Below, piece after piece: positions 1 through 13,700 of a stretch of 64,000 bases of DNA. Positions within the stretch are counted from its first letter, which is position 1; the number at the start of each line of letters is the position of its first letter. The stretch is from contig NC_082603.1 of assembly GCF_030936135.1 (NCBI RefSeq), positions 34,514,329 to 34,578,328 on the forward strand. Reading direction: 5' to 3'. The position numbers and the translations under genes are program-made. The notes beneath the pieces are model-generated. The model was not told the DNA's origin. It saw only the letters and a list, made by a program, of their open reading frames with translations, and searched no databases. This stretch comes from Gavia stellata (taxonomy: Eukaryota > Chordata > Aves > Gaviiformes > Gaviidae).

Positions 1-3000
1 TAAACCGTTTTTAATGTAATGCTTAAATGTGAAAGTGAAATACAAGATTCAGCCTTGTTGGCTGCTTCTTCCAAAAACATCTTCAGGTTGAATTTGCATC
101 CAGTTGCAGAAATTCAAGCGAAGTCTACTCTGTGTCATGGAGATAAGTGGTATACCAAATCCTGATCCCACGCTATTTTGGTATTTGTAGGGAGGACCCT
201 TTTCTCATTTTCTGGTAGTAAATAGGGTGCTATCGTCTGCAAATACAGCCTCTTCCTAGCTAGGTTGCAAAAACTCTTCATTGGTCTTTGTGCCTTCTGA
301 TTATTGCAGTTTCCTTCTTTGCAGTTACCATTATACCAGTATGTGCCTTTGTATATTTGATGAAAATCTCACTGTCCAAACTGTTTTCCATACCTGTTGG
401 TCTGACCACGCTGAACGCAATCATTAGATCCTTCTGCTGCTTCCTCTCTCGCCCCTCTCAAGTACCGTGAAAGTGCTACAGAGAGTTATGCTGCTTTGTT
501 CGTTGTCTTTCCTCTCGCTTTTCCGGGCGCTCACCAGCCCATCCGTTTGCCCAGCGCTGGCAGCTTTGTGTCCCAGACCTTCCTATTCTTCCCCAGCCAC
601 CCCTGTAGTTACTTCCCAGCTCTTTCCAACTCACATGGAGGCTTCTCCTTATTCAGCATTCAAATCCTTACTCAAGGGTCTGACTTATCTATCAGGAAGC
701 TTATCGCAGATTAGCTGACTAATCCTCCCTGTGAACAGTAGTCTTGTTTAAAAAGTCGTTACAATCAACTATCTCGAATTTCCATATTTAAAATGGATAG
801 CCATGGATAGATTTGTAAAATCCTTCCTAAAATGGCAATTTGAAGTGCTGACAAGTTGGGCCAGTTGGGAAGATTTGTTTTACCCAAACAGCCCTACCCT
901 GGAGTGATCCAAGCGGTGCAAGCTATTCCCCGTATAGGTGTGGGTAGTTCTTACACAATGAGAAAAATAGTGACAGAATGGTGTGGAGAGATACCTTTAT
1001 TTGTTGAAAAAAAATGCCTATTATGCAGAAAATAAAGCATGTAAATCTTTACACTAGTTCCACCAATAAATGAAATTGTATAATTATGGCAGTAGGACAA
1101 ATATAGCCTTAGCAGATGGAAAAAAATATTAGAAAGGCATAGAATGAATGATGATGGGAAAGAACTCCCCTAAACTTGAAGGCTATTGCAAACGAATGCA
1201 TGTCTACTTACGTTAAATATTGCTTCTTCAGAAAAAGGATATTAATCTGATGTTGTTACTCAGGCTCCGGTTCCCCGCCCCCCCCCCCCCCTCCGAATTT
1301 CTGTTAGTTTAGAGAATTAAAATAATTTGTCAGCTTCACTTTCAGATTCTTGCTGCTGCTGCTGCAATGTTTTGGTTTCAGGCAATGCAGAGGAATGGTT
1401 ATTTAGCTGTTTTAGGTAAAACATTTTAGCTGAATTTCTTTAATTATGAAAATATTCTTCAGCTTCAAAAACTTGTTTTTTCAAAAAAAGGACAAGTTGA
1501 TAGTATCATGTTGCTTGCTAAAAACATGCATGAAAGGCCTGTTTCTTTTTTCTGTTAGTGCTGTTCTGCAAGTGTAAAATGTCATTGGTTCTGTTTGCCT
1601 GTAAGCCCTACATGCCATTACATCTAAAATAGTTTAAGAGTATATCCCTTATTCAGCTTAACAGAGAGAGTGTGATGAACAGCATAGAGAAGGTAAGTTA
1701 AGAGCCTTTTTCATGGTCATACAATATAAGAACAAGTAGGCATGCAGTGAAATTGAAAAATTCAAGACTGTTAATTTATTTTTTTTTCATTAGATGTATA
1801 ATTAGGCTGAGGGACTATTTGCCAGAGTGTTCCTGAAGCACAGAACTTGGCTAGATCCAAAATAATGTCTTTAAATCACAGAAGTATCCAGAAGTATGAA
1901 AAACTTTCCAGATACTAAAAAGACAATTTTGGGGAGCTGTAGAAAAGATGTAAATGTTTATCCTTCATAGCTGAAGCCAGTCTCTGAGAAATAAGGCTTG
2001 GAGGAAACTTTCTAGGAGAGCAGATTATTCTACGTCTGCCTACAGTGGAATTTCTTGCACTTTCTGTTGAAGCATCTGGTGTTACTGTCAGTGATGAGAA
2101 AATAGATTAGTGGATGGCAATGAATTAGATCTGTGGCTATTCAGATGCTTAAAAAGTGTAATTCTGTAAGTGCACATGTGCGCTCTGATTTTGGCACTTT
2201 CCCATGTTTGCGCACTTAAGGATACACTTTGTTTATTTTATTAGTAAGTCAGGGGAAGAAGATCCAGAAAATTCCCCTGTAGTTGTCTTTGCATCTCCCT
2301 TTTCTTTCTGTCTGTGTGGGTTTTCTGTGTGTGTGGTTTGTGGGATTTTTTCCTCCCCTCCATCCATCTCTCTCTCCTGAATGTTCTCTCCTCTTTGGAA
2401 GCCAAGGAAAGAGCGTTATATATATTTTTGCCAATGGGGAATGAGGAGGCAAGTGGAACCAAAAGCTGTGTCGTGAGCTTTGCGCACGTGATGGTATTCG
2501 ACTGCCTCCTTCAATCTATGCCTTCTCTTTCGCCTGCTGAGAGGTGGCCGGCAGGCAGAGAGAGGGGAGGGAAGAGGTCCCATTATGGGGGGAGGCATTG
2601 CCAGGTGTGGGTAGGACACGGATAACACATTTCCGTGAGGGCAACCAGGGTTGCTTACTGTTGGTAGGGGAGCCGTGAAACCAGGCTATGACAAACCGAG
2701 ACGTAGGATCTGGAGGGGTCTGTGCAGGTTCAGGGCCTGGAAGAAGTAAGGACAATTGTGGTGGTACTGAAAATGTAGGTTGGGAATTCAGACAGTGTAG
2801 ACCAAAGGTATTGTATAGAGTGCGTTATTTTATATAGAAAAAAAGGTAGCTTGTTTGGGGTAGAATTGTAAAGCTCGGTGCCTTATGGGCTGAACATCTT
2901 TACTGTGAAATCGTTGAAGAGTTGAGAGACAGATAAGAGTTGGTGCTAGCACAAACAAACGGTTGATGATGGGCTGTGGGACGGTGAAATAAGGCTGGAT

Positions 3001-4264
3001 TGGATTTGGTGTTTGGGCTCAGGATGACGCGGGTGGGTGATAGGAGGTTACTGTTGGCTTAGGTGAAGTTACAGGAGGTTCTGGTGGGGTGGAAGTAGAT
3101 GAGAGTTCAGTGCAACACGGCATAAAAAGCCACTGGAAAAGGGATGAGATCTGTCATGAGCTTAGGTGTTTTTCCCCACGTATAGAAATACTACATGTAG
3201 TAGCGTGACTAAAATTACAGTTAGGGATTGGCAAGCTGTGGATTGATGACCGTGTCTTTCTGTAACGCCAGTAAGGGCTGATACTAACAGGGGGAAATGC
3301 CTTGAAGGATAAGTCTTGGCTAGATGATGGTTAAAGCCACAGACAGGGCTAGGGTTGAGTTTCTGAGCTCGGATTTGGAAATGGGAGCAGCTAACACACT
3401 AGAAATGTGCTAAATTATGGTCCTTAAACTGTCATGGCTGGAGCCAAGTAGGCAAATGTCTTTTGATGGGCTCTGAAGATGAGCAGCCTTGCTGAGCTGG
3501 AGTTAAGATCCAGGTTTCCATTAAAACTTGGCTATGCTTAGATGTTTCCTGTCAGGCGGTGACCCTTGCCAGCAGCAATATAGGGACTGCTTTCCTGTCC
3601 CTGCAAGTGGAGTCAGCTCTAAGGTTTTTTGAGCCTTCGCTCTGTGAAGGATTCCATCCAACCCTTGGTGTAGCCATACTGACCCTTCCTTAGCAGTAAA
3701 CCAAGCTGTTTGTCTCTTGCCTCGCTGGCTTTAGCCTTAGGAATAAATGTAGATGATCCTTTCAGAGACCTAAATCATAGGTTTAACTAGAGCAGTCCTA
3801 GCCCCCTGGGGTTGGGACGTTCACTACCCAACATTATACGTAGTGTGTCAGTGCCTTTTGTGCCCTAGACCAGAGGCTCCTTCAAACCAGGCCGTGGAGG
3901 CTGTCTTGGGGAAGCTAGAGCCAAAGGAACGTCCTGTCTGGGCACTTACAGGAAAGATGAACTTGGTCAAAAAGAGCTACAAGCTTCATGAATTCTTGTA
4001 TCACTCAAGACTTTAAATCCTTATTGCTACTCTTCAGGGGTATATTCCCCTCTCTTTGCATTTCGTTCTCTGAAAATGAAAGCAGTAAGCTGACTGAGTC
4101 TTTTTAAGTTTCTTTTTATAGTTGAAACACTAGTTAATTCAGAGGACCTTTCCTTCTCAGGTGGTTGAAAACCTATGTGTTTTTGCTGTTGGTTGACCAA
4201 GAAATCTTACAGCAGTTCTGTTTTCCTGTGGGCTGTAGGTAATTTGATGAAATACCAGTATTTC
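1..4264. other. Non-coding sequence upstream of PDE4B coding exons
   Basis: No recognisable gene. The stretch contains a run of 14 C (1278-1291), a short CTG repeat near 1350-1365 and a G-rich, mildly CpG-containing part at about 2540-3120. The open frames here (all 139 codons or less) show no family motifs and overlap on both strands. It may be intergenic or belong to a leader intron of PDE4B1. Confidence 0.6.
1278..1291. repeat. C14 homopolymer
   Basis: Fourteen consecutive C bases, preceded by CCCCG and followed by TCCG. Simple low-complexity tract. Confidence 0.9.
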
Positions 4265-4718
4265 AGTGTGTGAAGGGCGACGGAGCTGGTGAGGGGTCTG
4301 GAGCACAAGTCTGATGAGGAGCGGCTGAGGGAGCTGGGGTTGTTCAGTCTGGAGAAGAGGAGGCTGAGGGGAGACCTCATCGCTCTCTGCAACTCCCTGA
4401 AAGGGGGTTGTGGGGAGGTGGGTGTTGTTGTCTTCTCCCAACTGCCAAGTGACAGGACAAGAGGAGATGGCCTCAAGTTGCGCCAGGGGAGGTTTAGATT
4501 GGATATTAGGAAAAATTTCTTCACTGAGAGAGTTGTCAAGCATTGGAAGAGGCTGCCCAGGGAGGTGGTGGAGTCCCCATCCCTGGAGGTATTTGAAAGA
4601 TGTGTGGATGAGGCGCTTAGGGGCATGGTGTAGAGGTGGACTTGTCAGGGTTAGGTTGATGGTTGGACTTGGTGATCTGACAGGTCTTTTCCAACCTAAA
4701 TGATTCTATGATTCTATG
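4265..4718 (+). mobile_element. CR1 LINE, 5'-truncated 3' end (copy 1)
   Basis: Sense-strand CR1 fragment. It retains the last part of ORF2 downstream of the reverse transcriptase. The frame ending at 4633 reads [20 protein letters not shown], then [17 protein letters not shown] and [18 protein letters not shown], the typical C-terminus of avian CR1 ORF2. The 3' UTR follows, with GGTCTTTTCCAACC and a two-unit ATTCTATG tail ending near 4718. The ORF2 tail is uninterrupted, but everything upstream is missing, so it is a dead copy. The 5' boundary is approximate. Confidence 0.95.
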
Positions 4719-7700
4719 AGCTTCTGATAACAGAAAAGCAGTGGAAGCCACCAGGATCCTTTGCGTTGCATCAGAGAAGTTGAGGTGGCTGATGTTCTCT
4801 TTGTTTCTTGGAGCGTTGTGAGCGATGCCTAGAAGAGGATGGAAAACCTCCTCAGCCGTTTTGTGTTATGTTGAAAGTCTAGGCTATGTTTCAGTGGGAG
4901 CACGAGCATGCAATCTATTAGATGGCATTTTTGAGAAATACTTTGAATGTCGTTTGCTGTATTTACTCTTCATTTGCAAACAGCTGTCTGTTGAGAACGT
5001 TAAACTGACCTGACTTAGCTGCTAAACAGTTAATATGTACTCGTTTGCTGGCCAATGACTTGCAGCACAGCTGATAATACTCTACTTTTGACCTGATTAT
5101 CTGCAGCAGATTTCCCAGGGAACAGCAGCTATTTGTGGTAAAATGTGTGCCTTCCAAGCATGAAGTGCTAGTGAGCAGCAGCAGAACTAGAATGTCTGTA
5201 GTTAATACATGACAGGTAATAAAAGGCTGAGTAAAAGGGTAACCAAGCAGCAGGTACTAAGACCTTTTTTATCAAACGCTTTTCAACTTGCCCCAGCTAG
5301 GACAGGGATTGTTGGTGTGAGGTTTGCAATGAAAGAATTATTTTGCACAAGGTACTCCAGGCGTGTGTTGTAAAAGAATGCCCAGAGCAGAAGCTCTGTT
5401 CTACAAGTAAAGAAGAAGGAAGAGAGAAAAGGGGAAGGAGAGGTCATCTAAAATAAATTCAAGGAAACAGTATGGTCTCGAAGACTACAGAGAGCCAGGC
5501 AAGCACGGCCGAGTGGGGAGCAGCTAAAAAGCTCATGCCATAAGGTGGGTTTGTAAGTCATGTCTGTAAGAGAAAGTCATCTCTGCTTTCCTAAACCCAG
5601 AAGGAAACCCAACCTGTTGGCAATGTTTGAGAGACAATATTCTGCTGAGGTCGTTGTGTGTTTGTTACAGACAACGATACTTCAGGGACTCTGCAAAAGA
5701 TAGTGCGAGCAAGAGCTTAATGCCAGGGTTTTCTCCTCAGTAGTCTTTTAGATGTTTTTCTTTTATAACAGTGTTTCTAAACTTGTAAACAAGAAGTTGA
5801 CCCTTTCCTTTGCTAGAATAAATAACCATGATATTTTCATTTTTGTTTTTGCCTGGGGTCCTGAGTGAACTCAGGTGCCACTGACACATGGAAGAAACAG
5901 CGTTTCTTCTGGAAACTAATCCAAATAAAGTGATTGTCTGCAGCACACAAGAAGTCTGGGAGTTGTTGGAGCCGCCGTGTTTTCTCACTGACGTGTAAGA
6001 ATCAGTTTTGGGACATAAACTATGAAATGTCAAGGAAAAAGGGGAGAAATTTCCCTTGATGGGGGAGAACCTTCTCTATTCTTCTTGTTGCTAAACAAAG
6101 CTTAACATCTGAGTCATGCAGATTGACGTGGATTGAATGCTCTCTGCCTGCAAGATGGTCGCCAAGTGAAAAACTACTTCAGACCTTTGGTTGAAGGAAC
6201 AGTACTATGCTCAGATTGAAAAGTAAATTATTGCAATTGATTTTTGTTTCATTCATGCTTCTGTAATTCAGTAATTGCTTGAGGAAGCAATAGACTGCAT
6301 ACCACTTGAATAAACAGTACCAAAAAAATCTTTTGAAATTGCCAGAGCACTTGTTAAATGCGAAAGATAAATTTGGAGTGGAGCTCCTTGCAACAGGGAT
6401 ACTTTCAAGAGTGCTTATAAATAGTGAAAACAGGAACTTCAGGAAGAGAGGAATCCACAATGATTAATCCTCGGTAGTAACCACTTCTGAAACTATCAGC
6501 CCAAATAAGAAACAGAAAATGATCCAACCTCACAGGAGCTCTTGAGAAGAAAATAAGTATAAAACATATGGAAACCTTCAGGGTGAAGCTGCTCTGTTTG
6601 ATGGGATTCTGTTCAAAGAGAATCATGTTCTCAGGATGCACAGTGTGCTCAGGAATACTAATCATAAATCTCACAGTGCCTGTGTGTGGTGCAAGAGCTA
6701 AACCCACTGCTGCCTATTTTGGTCATTCCACTTGAAGAAAAGGTGTCCATGTATAACATTTGCAATCGCTGTAGGCATCAGCTTGGAAAATTGTCACTGA
6801 AATAGCACAAGATTCCCCACTTTTCATCTGAGAATGGCTAGTGGTGTTTCGGGTTCACAGTAACACTGGCCGTCCTTGGGTGGGAGGCAAAGAACAATTA
6901 GAAGCAGGATGTTAAGTGTTATTTTGAGAGCTTGGATTCAGATCACCGCTTCTTCCAGAAGTGCTCCTCTTCCCACTGGAAAAAACTCTCAGGGTATCTA
7001 GCGTATATCTTTCAGGATCCTCAAAGGAGGGCAGAAAACTTGGCCCAGCATTCTCATCCTTGAAAGTTATAGAGGCTTCTCCAGGGAGCCTTGGTGGTGA
7101 GGCACAGCACAGAAAGAACAGAGTTGGAGGGTCGGATCGGGTGTAGCAGCATCCTTGCCTGCTAACCCCGAGGATTTCATGACAGGTTCTTGCTTGAGAC
7201 AACTCCAAAAGGGGTACATCAGCAAGAAGCTCTAGGCAAGTGGTCCACTGCTATCATAACAATTAATATTTGGCCGTAATAGTTCTTATGATACCCTTCC
7301 CCACTGTTTTTTTCCCACGTTTGCAGGGTTGGGAGAAGTGAATATGCCTCAGTTAGTTTTGTTTTGTCTCAATTTTGCATTTCCTTTCTAGAATTCATTC
7401 AGAAATTTCTATTATAACCCCTCTTCACTGCACTTTCCTGATGAATGTATATATGTAACTTACAGACTTTTGGATGAAAACCATTAACAGAAGAGAAGTA
7501 CTTGGGTAAGCAGGATGATTAGAAGCCTGGCACTTTTGCAAAGCTGGTGATCTTTTCCCATTCTGAGCTTTTCATTTCCTTTCAGTATATACATAATGTT
7601 TTGGTATCCTGAAATCCTCTGCCTATGCTGTTAAAGGTTTGATGTGTCACTTGCCATGTGTCCAGTGTTTCCCCTGTTCTGTAGGTGAATTGAGCCTGGG

Positions 7701-10700
7701 TGCTTTGCACGTTTTTCATTCATTTTTATTCATTTCTGTAGTTTTTGGAGGAGCCACAGGACCTTTTTTTTTTTCAGGCTGCTTGTGGGTCACCAATGGA
7801 TCAATTCAGATATGCATTGAAGACTTTAAATGCCTTTTCTCAGAAAGGCAAGAACAAGACAGAGTTCAAATGAAGTCAGGTGTAAGAACTACAAAAATAA
7901 ATACTTGTTTACTTAATGGTTAGTTTTCTTCTGGAGCCTATTGGCATATTCACAGAAAAATATATATTTTTAAAAAAGGAAAAATAATCAGGTCACAGGC
8001 AAGTAGCTAACTAGAAGGAAGTAGAAAGTTACATTCTTTAGCATCTTTGCTTGTTTCTTAATCATCCACTATCAGTGTAAAAAGTGTTTTGTACAAGTAC
8101 TAGTCTACAAGACTAGTACTGTTCTGGTGCAAGAATCCTGTCGTGTAACATAGTTATAATGAAATTAATTCCTCAATTCAGTTATGTGTAGTAAAAGTTA
8201 GGAAGTACTTGATAAGCAAAAGGTAAGGTATTTGTTTAGACTCATGTAAAAATAGAGAAGCTTTATGATAAAAAATAGTAACTTAGCCCTAAGCGAACTC
8301 CTGCTGACTTTGTGCACATCAGTAGAAGTCTTTGATGGATTTTTCTAGATTAAATATTACTTCTCTTCTTTGACCTGAGATATTACTGTTGTGGAGTTCG
8401 CTTGTTGCTCTTATGACTAGGAGGAATTGATGCTAGCTGCATGTTTTTTGTGGGCACCACTGTTTTATTTTCAAAACAAGGAACAAGCAGGAGACATCTT
8501 CCAAACTCCTCTCTGTGGAATGGCTTATGCTTCCACACGCCTCTTCACCAGCAGAAATGGACATGCTCCCCTTCTGCTTCACCTTAGGGTAGTGGTAGTG
8601 ATGTTCCTCCTGTAGCACCCACCTTTTAGGAAACTTCTTTTCTATGCTGGGGTTGAACGTATCAGAGAGAGCATTTGCAACCAGCCCCCAAGAAAAAATG
8701 CCCTTCTCCCTTCCCATAATTCACTATATGATTAGACTGCAATATGGTGCAATCCCTGGAGTAGTTATTGCTTTTTCCATTTTACTCTAATTGCTTCTTT
8801 ATTTGGTAGGTCTTGTGGCTGCCTAATGGATCAAAGACCTGCATATGGGTAGGCACCAGCACTTGCTTTCCAGTATAACAGTGTAAAAATAGTAAGGAAA
8901 TGGTGAACTGAAATGGAAGCCTCTACCTCAGAGCTGCCGTGCTGTCGGGTCCAGGCTCAACTTTTTAAAGTCTGCTTGCATGGAGTGGGCTGGGCAGCTG
9001 CAGAGCTTTGAATTCGTTTTTTCAATGCTCTTTTTGAGAGGTGGATCCCAGCCAGGTAAAAAGAGTGGATTGATATGGCAGTGCAAGTGGGCAATTGCTG
9101 GATGAAGGTATCTGTACATCGTCTGGTTCTGAAGGCAGTGGTTTGCCATACCTATAGCCCTGTTACCTTCTGTTCAATACCTTATAGTGCACTGAGCAGT
9201 GCAGGGGATCTTGCCGGTCTGCAGATTAGCTATGGATTTGGGAAAACACAAGTGATAGTTATAAAACCGTCTTAAGATCTGCCTGCTTCTTCCCAGAGCC
9301 ATGGCAGACCCGTCTCCAGTACTTCAGGATAAATACGTATGCATTGGGTAATTATTCCCGTCATTGAGCCAGAGCACTTTTAATCCAGAGCACGTTCATT
9401 CTATTTCTACATTTGTTCCAGTTACTTTGTGGTTGTGTACAGCAGGTTTTCTTCAAGAAAGCTTATGCTTTTCAGGAAACCAAACCTATTTTGGTTTTCA
9501 TTATTGATATTGTGTCTTTGGGAGCAAACAAGCTGCACCTGGATTAGTGCTGTGAAGTCCAGTCATGTGGCACACACAGCTGCTTCATACTGCTTTTTAC
9601 TTCAGATATACACTTGCATTATTTTTTTTTTTAAAGTATGGTTACAAGGATAGGTTTTAAAAGGGTACTTGTAGGTGTCTAACAACTGTACTTTATAATC
9701 AGAGTAATTAAATTCATAGAAGGTAGTCGTTTGAAATAAAAAATTTGCAAGCAGCATAAAATTGTTCCTCGTGTTCTCATAGTTATCACTGCATACTTGG
9801 TGACTAAAATTTAGTGCATGTTTTTACACTGTAAATATAAACAACTATTGTTATCGTTTCCGTGATTTTTTTTGACTTAAAATGTCTGGACAAGATTTTT
9901 TTCCCTGTTGGAAATCTGTAGGATCAGATCATCTTTGCTTTTCCTGCAGAGGAGGGTGAAAGGAGTGTTCTCCATATGTCTGTGGGGTTAAAATTATCCT
10001 GAGCACTGTGTGGCTCTGGTTCTGCAGATGAGTGCAGTTCCACACTCTACAGCTAATATGGATAAGTCTAAATGGAGAAAGTAGTGCAACACTTCATTCC
10101 CGAGTCGTTCAGGCTGTAGGAAGATCAGGTTCTCCATTGCACCCAGTTGTCCCCATACCTATGGTTTGGCCCCTTTAAGCAGGACTTCTTTAAGTAAGCA
10201 GTAGACATTTTTGCAAAAATAAGCATATGAGGTGATACTGTAATCTTAATTTATTAACTCTCTGGGTATCTGCCAAAACTTCTATCGCAGAGACCTGCTG
10301 TCAGTTGTAAGGATACACAGGCTGTCTCCCAAGCCTGGTTAACTCAGCTGGGTGCTGAGAAGCCTCTGCCTACGGAGGGATGCAGCGTGCTGAACGCTGA
10401 CACGCTGCAAGTGCCCGTCTAACAGATCTTGACTTACTGATTTTCAGTCTTTTCCATCCTGTCGCCCTCAAAATAGCTGGCAGTCATCTTGCGGCGTGCC
10501 AGGGTCCTGCCGTCCTTCGGAAGTGGAAGGAATTTGGTGTTTGGAGCCTTTCTACGTTAATTAAACACCGTGCAGGTCTGAAGTGGCAGGATGTCAGCCC
10601 TGTTTAATCCCTGCATGAATGGAGCAGGCAAGTGTCCTCCTTCCCTGCCCGCCTCGGGCAGCCAGGCTGAGGAAACTTGCCCGTCCTCCCCGGCCCGCGG

Positions 10701-13700
10701 CGCTGCCAAGGGAAGCGCAGTCTTCGCTTTTCTCCTCTGTTTCTGTGCTGTTGGGTAGAGGTGGCACTTCTGATCTCCAGCTCCAAAGCTGAGACAAGTG
10801 AAAAGGAAGGGGGCTAATTCTGCACGCTGCAATGCTGCTGGACCTTGGGATTTGCCTTGAGTTTCTTGCATTTCCCTGCCATTTCCAGCAGCAGAGGTCT
10901 GCCTGTTCATACCCCGAGGCTGTGAAATGTAGACCTAATAATTAGATTCTGACTGCTGCTTTGCTTGGGCTGTCAGTAGTTTTGCTTGCAAAGTGCTCAG
11001 TCTTTCTCTTCTGGGATGTATTATAAAATGCCAATTTCAGCCAGGTTACAAGCTGTTCTGTGCACCATGTTTATTGTAGAAAAACAGCTGAGGATAGATC
11101 TTTCTCAGATTTATTTTGGGCATCTTACTTGGTTTCAGGAAAAAAACATTTCCTTCTATTCTGAGTTCTCAAAGGAAGGAATATGAGCATTTCCTTATCT
11201 CAGTGGAAGGAGATTTATGGGGGGAGCACCAGAGTGCTGGAGCGAGTTAGGAATGTAAAAGCCTTTTGAAAGGAGAAGAGAAGCTATCATATAGTGCCTC
11301 CCCCAAAATCCTGTATGAACAGATTAAACTGAATGTAATTAATAACATCAAGAAGAAATCCATTAAGTTGTTATAGTAACTGGGAAGCTAAGGTTTAAAA
11401 TGTATGATCTGAGTGACTCAGCTCTGGGGGAAGGGATCTGAAAGCCCACATACGGAGAGCTGGCAGCATCCTTTTCCCCGGTCTCTTCTCTGTCCGTGCC
11501 CTGGGAAGCTCCGCTGTAGGCATGTTGCATGGTTAAGGCTCTCACCAAATCCTGAGCTTATTTATCAGCAGGAAGGACGAGTTTATTCTATCCGCCCTAT
11601 CTGCTGCAAAAAAAGCATGTGGTTTTCCTGTTGTGTATCTGTGTGACGGTTCATGCTTGTCTCTGCAGCATGTCTGGTGATCCTTGAAGAAAGTTGGCGA
11701 AACTCACCCAAAATATGTGGTAGTGGTAGCAGTGCTAGGTTGTTCTGAGAGGCTCATTCATAATGGGGAATAAGGAATCTGTGGGTTCTTGTGTCTTGCA
11801 GAGTAGCACTACCTCGTTTCTGGAGGTTCCCTGGAAGGAGGGAATCTACTGAGGTTTCAGAAAAGGGAATTTGTTCCCTATAACTTACTTGGGATCTGCT
11901 TATTGATGTAGGAGGAAGAGCATTACTTTCTTTGACCTCGTTAAAAATACTTGTGTAGAGTGAATGTGGGAAAGGATTGTTTTATTTGCCTGTCTACGTA
12001 CTTTTGTTATTTGCACTCTGTATTTTCTCAGAATGCAGCTCCTACCACAACAGTACAGAAACATTTAGCTGCTTCTCTGCAAGAGTTCATGTCAGGCAGT
12101 GGCATGGGGTGTCTGAAGAACAGAGTGCAGATATCTGGGATGCTTCTTTCAGCCTGGTGTGAAGATGTTTTTTGCTGTTGTAATCTGGTTGGTTCTTAGT
12201 ATGTAGTTCTGCATCCAGAATTAATAATAAACCTTTGAAATAGCAAAGGCTTGCTATTCCATTGTGAAATTCTCGTGACTGTGTGTAGCTTCTGCCTTAG
12301 GAACAATGAAGTTTTTGTTGAGCAATTAACTGCATAACGGCAAGCTCTAAACCTGGAAGTAATTTTGTAGTGTAGTGGCCTATGTTGATCTTAAAATATC
12401 TAGACAATATATAGAGATTTATTGCGTCTTGTTCCGTTAAAAAGACTAGTAAAAAGGCTTGTCGCTTTTATACAAGAATTTGGATTTATTAAAAAAAAAT
12501 ACAGCGGTAAGAGGCTGACTGTGTTGGACAACCTGTGTAGACTTCTTGGTATGTGTTTGACTGGTCTGATTTATCAGCTGGCCTGGTGTTGCAGTTACAT
12601 CAGGTTTACGTGGAATTCACGTGCTGTAGGTAGACATTAATTTCTGATGAAATTTAAGGGTATCAAAGTATTTAATTTCTGATCCAAACTTAACATTTTG
12701 TTGATCAGCAATTAAGGTTAAAAGTAATCAGGCTCCATTCAGTCAATAGAAATGTTTATTATATTAATAGGAGATAAATGCACGTATATTTAACTATACA
12801 AAAACTGCAGGTGAGTATATGGTTGTACTACAGGCCCCAAGGAAATACTCTGTTAACTTGTGTAACGTGGGATTCCTTGATCGCTCTACTGGGGTGACGA
12901 GAATAAGGTGAAAAGCTGGTAGTTTTTTCAAAGGTGAGAAGCTGAAACTTTTTTCTTTTTTACCATTATATTCTTCAAACTATAAGAAAGATGTTGATAT
13001 ATTGCTTTAAATTTTGTAGGGAGAATAATCTCTGCTGTGAAATCCATCTAGTAATTTAATACTGCTGTTTTACAGGAATACAGCTGCCCTTTAGCTTTTC
13101 AGTAAGGTAATCCTGAAGGATGAGTTTTAAAACTCCTTTGTCCTGTTTACGCATTGGGGATTCATGTAGCTGGGTGGTAATCTAATGATTCGGTAGGGCC
13201 ATAGTAAGTCGTATATCCTCTTAATCTGCTATCCACTGAAAATCCTTACCTTTATTTTTGTACAGCAATTTATAGAAATGAAAGAAAACATGCCAGTAGC
13301 CCTAAGTCAGTTCTCTTTCTTAACTGACTCAAAATTCTGTTGCCTGGGAGTGGTGCGGAAAGCCCCTGGTTGCCTGACGGTGCTGTAAGAAGTTGGTGGG
13401 TTTGAAGATTTTTCCGTACTGGAGAGGTGAGTCTAGAGGGCACCTACAGTGAGGGGCACATTACCACGGCTGTCCCGTTGTTGCATGGCTGAAACAGGAC
13501 TGTGGTGGCTCCGTGCGGAGGCATCGTGTCCGCACGCAGACCCCGGACGATCCAGGCAACCTCCGCAAGCCTCTCTGATGCTCGGCGCGGCAGCGGGAGT
13601 TTCGTTGCTGAGAGCAGCAGCGACAGCAAGGTCAGGTCTCCAGTGTGTGATCTTGCTTATGGGAGAAGAATATAGGACGGGCAAGACATCTTTTTTCTTG

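Noticed and set aside
3560..3920. Possible old DNA transposon or LTR remnant (motif near 3868 like a hAT end)
   Set aside because: Only a short resemblance was seen, with no paired terminal inverted repeat or target-site duplication found.
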